DNA of 5,564 bases from Oscillospiraceae bacterium (lineage in GTDB: Bacteria; Bacillota; Clostridia; Oscillospirales; Ruminococcaceae). Made by a program: the position numbers and the translations under genes. The notes beneath the pieces are model-generated. The model ran no database searches. It saw only the letters and a list, made by a program, of their open reading frames with translations, and was not told the origin of the DNA. This document shows, one piece after another, positions 4,775 to 5,564 of the stretch; the stretch's first letter is position 1; each line of letters opens with the position of its first letter. Location: assembly GCA_019413245.1 (NCBI GenBank), contig DXNX01000166.1:1-5564 (forward strand), written 5' to 3'.

Positions 4775-5564
4775 TTACTTGTTGAAACGATCACGCAGGT
4801 TCTTGAAGAAGCCCTTACGCTTTTCGTAGTTATCGTCCTTCAGGGAATCGTCAAAAGCCTTCAGGGCGTCGCGCTGGGCGCGGGTCAGCTTCTTGGGGAT
4901 TTCCACTTCCACGATGACATACTGGTCACCGCGACCGCGGCCGTTCAGATACTGGATGCCCTGTCCGCGCAAACGGAAACGGGTGCCGCTCTGGGTGCCT
5001 TCAGGAATCTTCTGGGAAACACGACCGTCCACGGTGGGCACTTCGATCTCATCGCCCAGGACAGCCTGGCTGTAGGTAATGGGCACGCGCACGGTCACAT
5101 CGTAGCCGTCCCGCAGGAAGATGGGGTCGGGCTTGACGGTCACATGCACGATCACGTCACCGGCCGGGCCGCCGTTGGAACCGGCGTCGCCCTGACCGCG
5201 CAGCGCGATGTTCTGATCATCGTCAATGCCGGCGGGAATTTTGACTTCCAGCGTCTTGCGCTTGCCGACTTTGCCGGTACCGCGGCAGGTCTTGCAGGGG
5301 TCCTTGATAACGGTGCCGCGTCCGCCGCAGTGCGGGCAGGGCTGCTGGCTCTGCATCACACCAAAGGGGGTACGCTGCTGGGTCACCACATACCCGCGGC
5401 CGTTGCACTGGGAGCAGGTCTCGGGGCTGGTGCCCTTGGCCGCACCGGTGCCCTGGCAATCGGGGCAGGATTCCTGCCGGTTGATGGTGACCTTTTTGGC
5501 GCAGCCGTGAGCTGCTTCCTCAAAGGTCAGGATCACGCTGGCCTGAATATCATGGCCCTTGCGG
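4775..5564 (-). CDS. dnaJ: Chaperone DnaJ (Hsp40), C-terminal part, cut by window edge
   Basis: DnaJ delivers unfolded clients to DnaK and stimulates its ATPase in the cytoplasm. The 262 visible residues begin at RKGHDIQA, just before the zinc domain. The four CxxCxGxG repeats are intact: CPDCQGTG (33-40), CSQCNGRG (50-57), CPHCGGRG (76-83) and CKTCRGTG (90-97), enough for two zinc sites. The two substrate-binding beta domains follow, with IPAGID, GDAGSNGGPAGD, FLRDGYD, IPEGTQSGTRFRLRGQG and GRGRGDQYV, all usual for class A DnaJ. The J domain with its HPD motif and the Gly/Phe linker, about 120-130 residues, lie beyond position 5564. The tail YEKRKGFFKNLRDRFNK is of the type seen in clostridial DnaJ. 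The GTG near 5536 is an internal valine, not a start. It is the last gene of its unit, with the terminator directly downstream; dnaK is probably upstream outside the window. Confidence 0.97.
   Translation of the reverse strand, partial: RKGHDIQASVILTFEEAAHGCAKKVTINRQESCPDCQGTGAAKGTSPETCSQCNGRGYVVTQQRTPFGVMQSQQPCPHCGGRGTVIKDPCKTCRGTGKVGKRKTLEVKIPAGIDDDQNIALRGQGDAGSNGGPAGDVIVHVTVKPDPIFLRDGYDVTVRVPITYSQAVLGDEIEVPTVDGRVSQKIPEGTQSGTRFRLRGQGIQYLNGRGRGDQYVIVEVEIPKKLTRAQRDALKAFDDSLKDDNYEKRKGFFKNLRDRFNK

Noticed and set aside
5534..5536. GTG near the right edge as the start of a short zinc-finger protein
   Set aside because: The frame stays open upstream to the window edge, and those codons (RKGHDIQAS) match DnaJ directly before its zinc domain, so this is an internal valine of a truncated dnaJ.

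Overview
The window looks like chromosomal core-gene DNA from a GC-rich member of the Bacillota, most likely a gut clostridium of the Oscillospiraceae (Faecalibacterium/Gemmiger type). That placement is an inference. It rests on the high GC with strong C/G third-position bias, on trmK and rqcH genes of the Gram-positive kind, and on a small hybrid-cluster-associated CxxC protein and a DUF2142 membrane protein, both common in Clostridia. All five recognisable genes lie on the minus strand, so transcription runs from position 5564 towards 1. No mobile element, CRISPR array, tRNA or rRNA was seen.

Layout in transcription order. (1) The C-terminal two thirds of dnaJ (5564-4775), closed by a strong intrinsic terminator (4762-4717). 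(2) A sigma-70-type promoter with a perfect -10 box (4702-4674) and a leader of about 65 nt, then a large TTG-initiated polytopic membrane protein of the DUF2142 family (4601-2286), a single-gene unit. (3) A 97-bp intergenic spacer with two hairpins and an extended -10 promoter candidate. (4) A compact four-gene cluster: a 68-residue DUF1858/TIGR03980 redox-disulfide protein (2188-1982), trmK (2004-1318), a short-form Nif3-family metalloprotein (1327-578), and the N-terminal 175 codons of rqcH (526 to beyond the left edge).

The first three genes of the cluster overlap by 23 and 10 nt, and rqcH follows after 51 nt, so they are probably co-transcribed and partly translationally coupled. Functionally the cluster joins tRNA modification (TrmK, m1A22) with ribosome-associated quality control (RqcH, alanine tailing), plus two proteins of unknown exact role: Nif3-like and the CxxC protein. 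DnaJ is a general chaperone and the DUF2142 protein is probably an envelope glycan-related enzyme. They are neighbours but appear to be separate transcription units. I found no convincing novel multi-gene system. The points worth a second look are the CxxC protein heading the translation-quality cluster, the unusual DUF2142 architecture, and its leader, which can pair with its own ribosome binding site.
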